Assembly (NCBI GenBank): GCA_964557545.1
Contig: CAZLAK010000068.1
Location: 1 to 5,843 of the forward strand
Reading direction: 5' to 3'
Length of the DNA stretch: 5,843 nt
Origin: CAZLAK01 sp964557545
GTDB taxonomy: Bacteria; Bacillota; Desulfotomaculia; Desulfotomaculales; Pelotomaculaceae
Part shown: positions 5,802 through 5,843 of the stretch, piece by piece
How positions within the stretch are numbered: the stretch's first letter is position 1
How the letters are laid out: every line of letters starts with the position of its first letter
The notes under the pieces: generated by a model
Seen by the model: the letters and a program-made list of their open reading frames with translations, nothing else
The model's database searches: none
Told to the model about the DNA's origin: nothing
Made by a program: the position numbers and the translations under genes

Positions 5802-5843
5802 GTTTAATTGCCTTACATTTTATGGCAAACCCATCTCTGTTTT

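Noticed and set aside
5781..5843. Imperfect nested inverted repeat near the right edge (ACAGAG/CTCTGT, GGGT/ACCC, TTGCC/GGCAA) followed on the plus strand by TTTT
   Set aside because: On the minus strand no U run follows the stem, and on the plus strand no gene precedes it within the window. The hairpin is interrupted, and the window ends there, so its role cannot be judged.

Overview
The window looks like a chromosomal segment of a low-to-mid-GC Firmicute, most likely a Clostridia-type anaerobe of the Desulfotomaculum/Pelotomaculum/Moorella kind. The reasons are the gene order carD - yacL - ispD - ispF (in Bacillus and many Clostridia this block follows radA/disA), the SD-rich start sites with GTG and TTG starts, and sigma-A-like promoters. 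The genus assignment is inference only. All six genes read leftward on the minus strand, so transcription runs from high to low coordinates. No plus-strand gene, RNA gene, mobile element or CRISPR array is visible.

Right part (about 5843 to 5190): carD, a CarD/CdnL-family RNA polymerase-binding regulator, stands alone. It has its own consensus-like promoter (TTGACA, 17-nt spacer, TATTCT with an extended -10 TG) and a strong intrinsic terminator directly after its stop codon.

Middle part (about 5160 to 2667): a three-gene operon, yacL (four membrane helices + PIN nuclease-like + TRAM) - ispD - ispF. The genes overlap by 8 nt and 1 nt, so translation is probably coupled. IspD and IspF catalyse the third and fifth steps of the MEP (non-mevalonate) isoprenoid pathway. 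A good promoter precedes a leader of about 120 nt, and that leader contains a terminator-like hairpin 32 nt upstream of the yacL start. Its 5' arm could also pair with the yacL Shine-Dalgarno region, so this is a possible attenuation device. The operon ends at a terminator whose stem includes the last codons of ispF.

Left part (about 2640 to 1): a two-gene RND-type efflux operon. It has a promoter, a TetR-operator-like dyad just downstream of the predicted transcription start, a lipoprotein membrane-fusion (adaptor) subunit, and the first 436 residues of an AcrB/HAE1-like RND pump that runs off the left edge. The pump has the paired aspartates of the proton relay and no frameshift in the visible part.

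The genes are well-known families, and I do not see an undescribed multi-gene system. The parts that deserve a second look are regulatory: the yacL leader hairpin with its alternative pairings, and the efflux operator together with a matching palindrome inside the pump gene.
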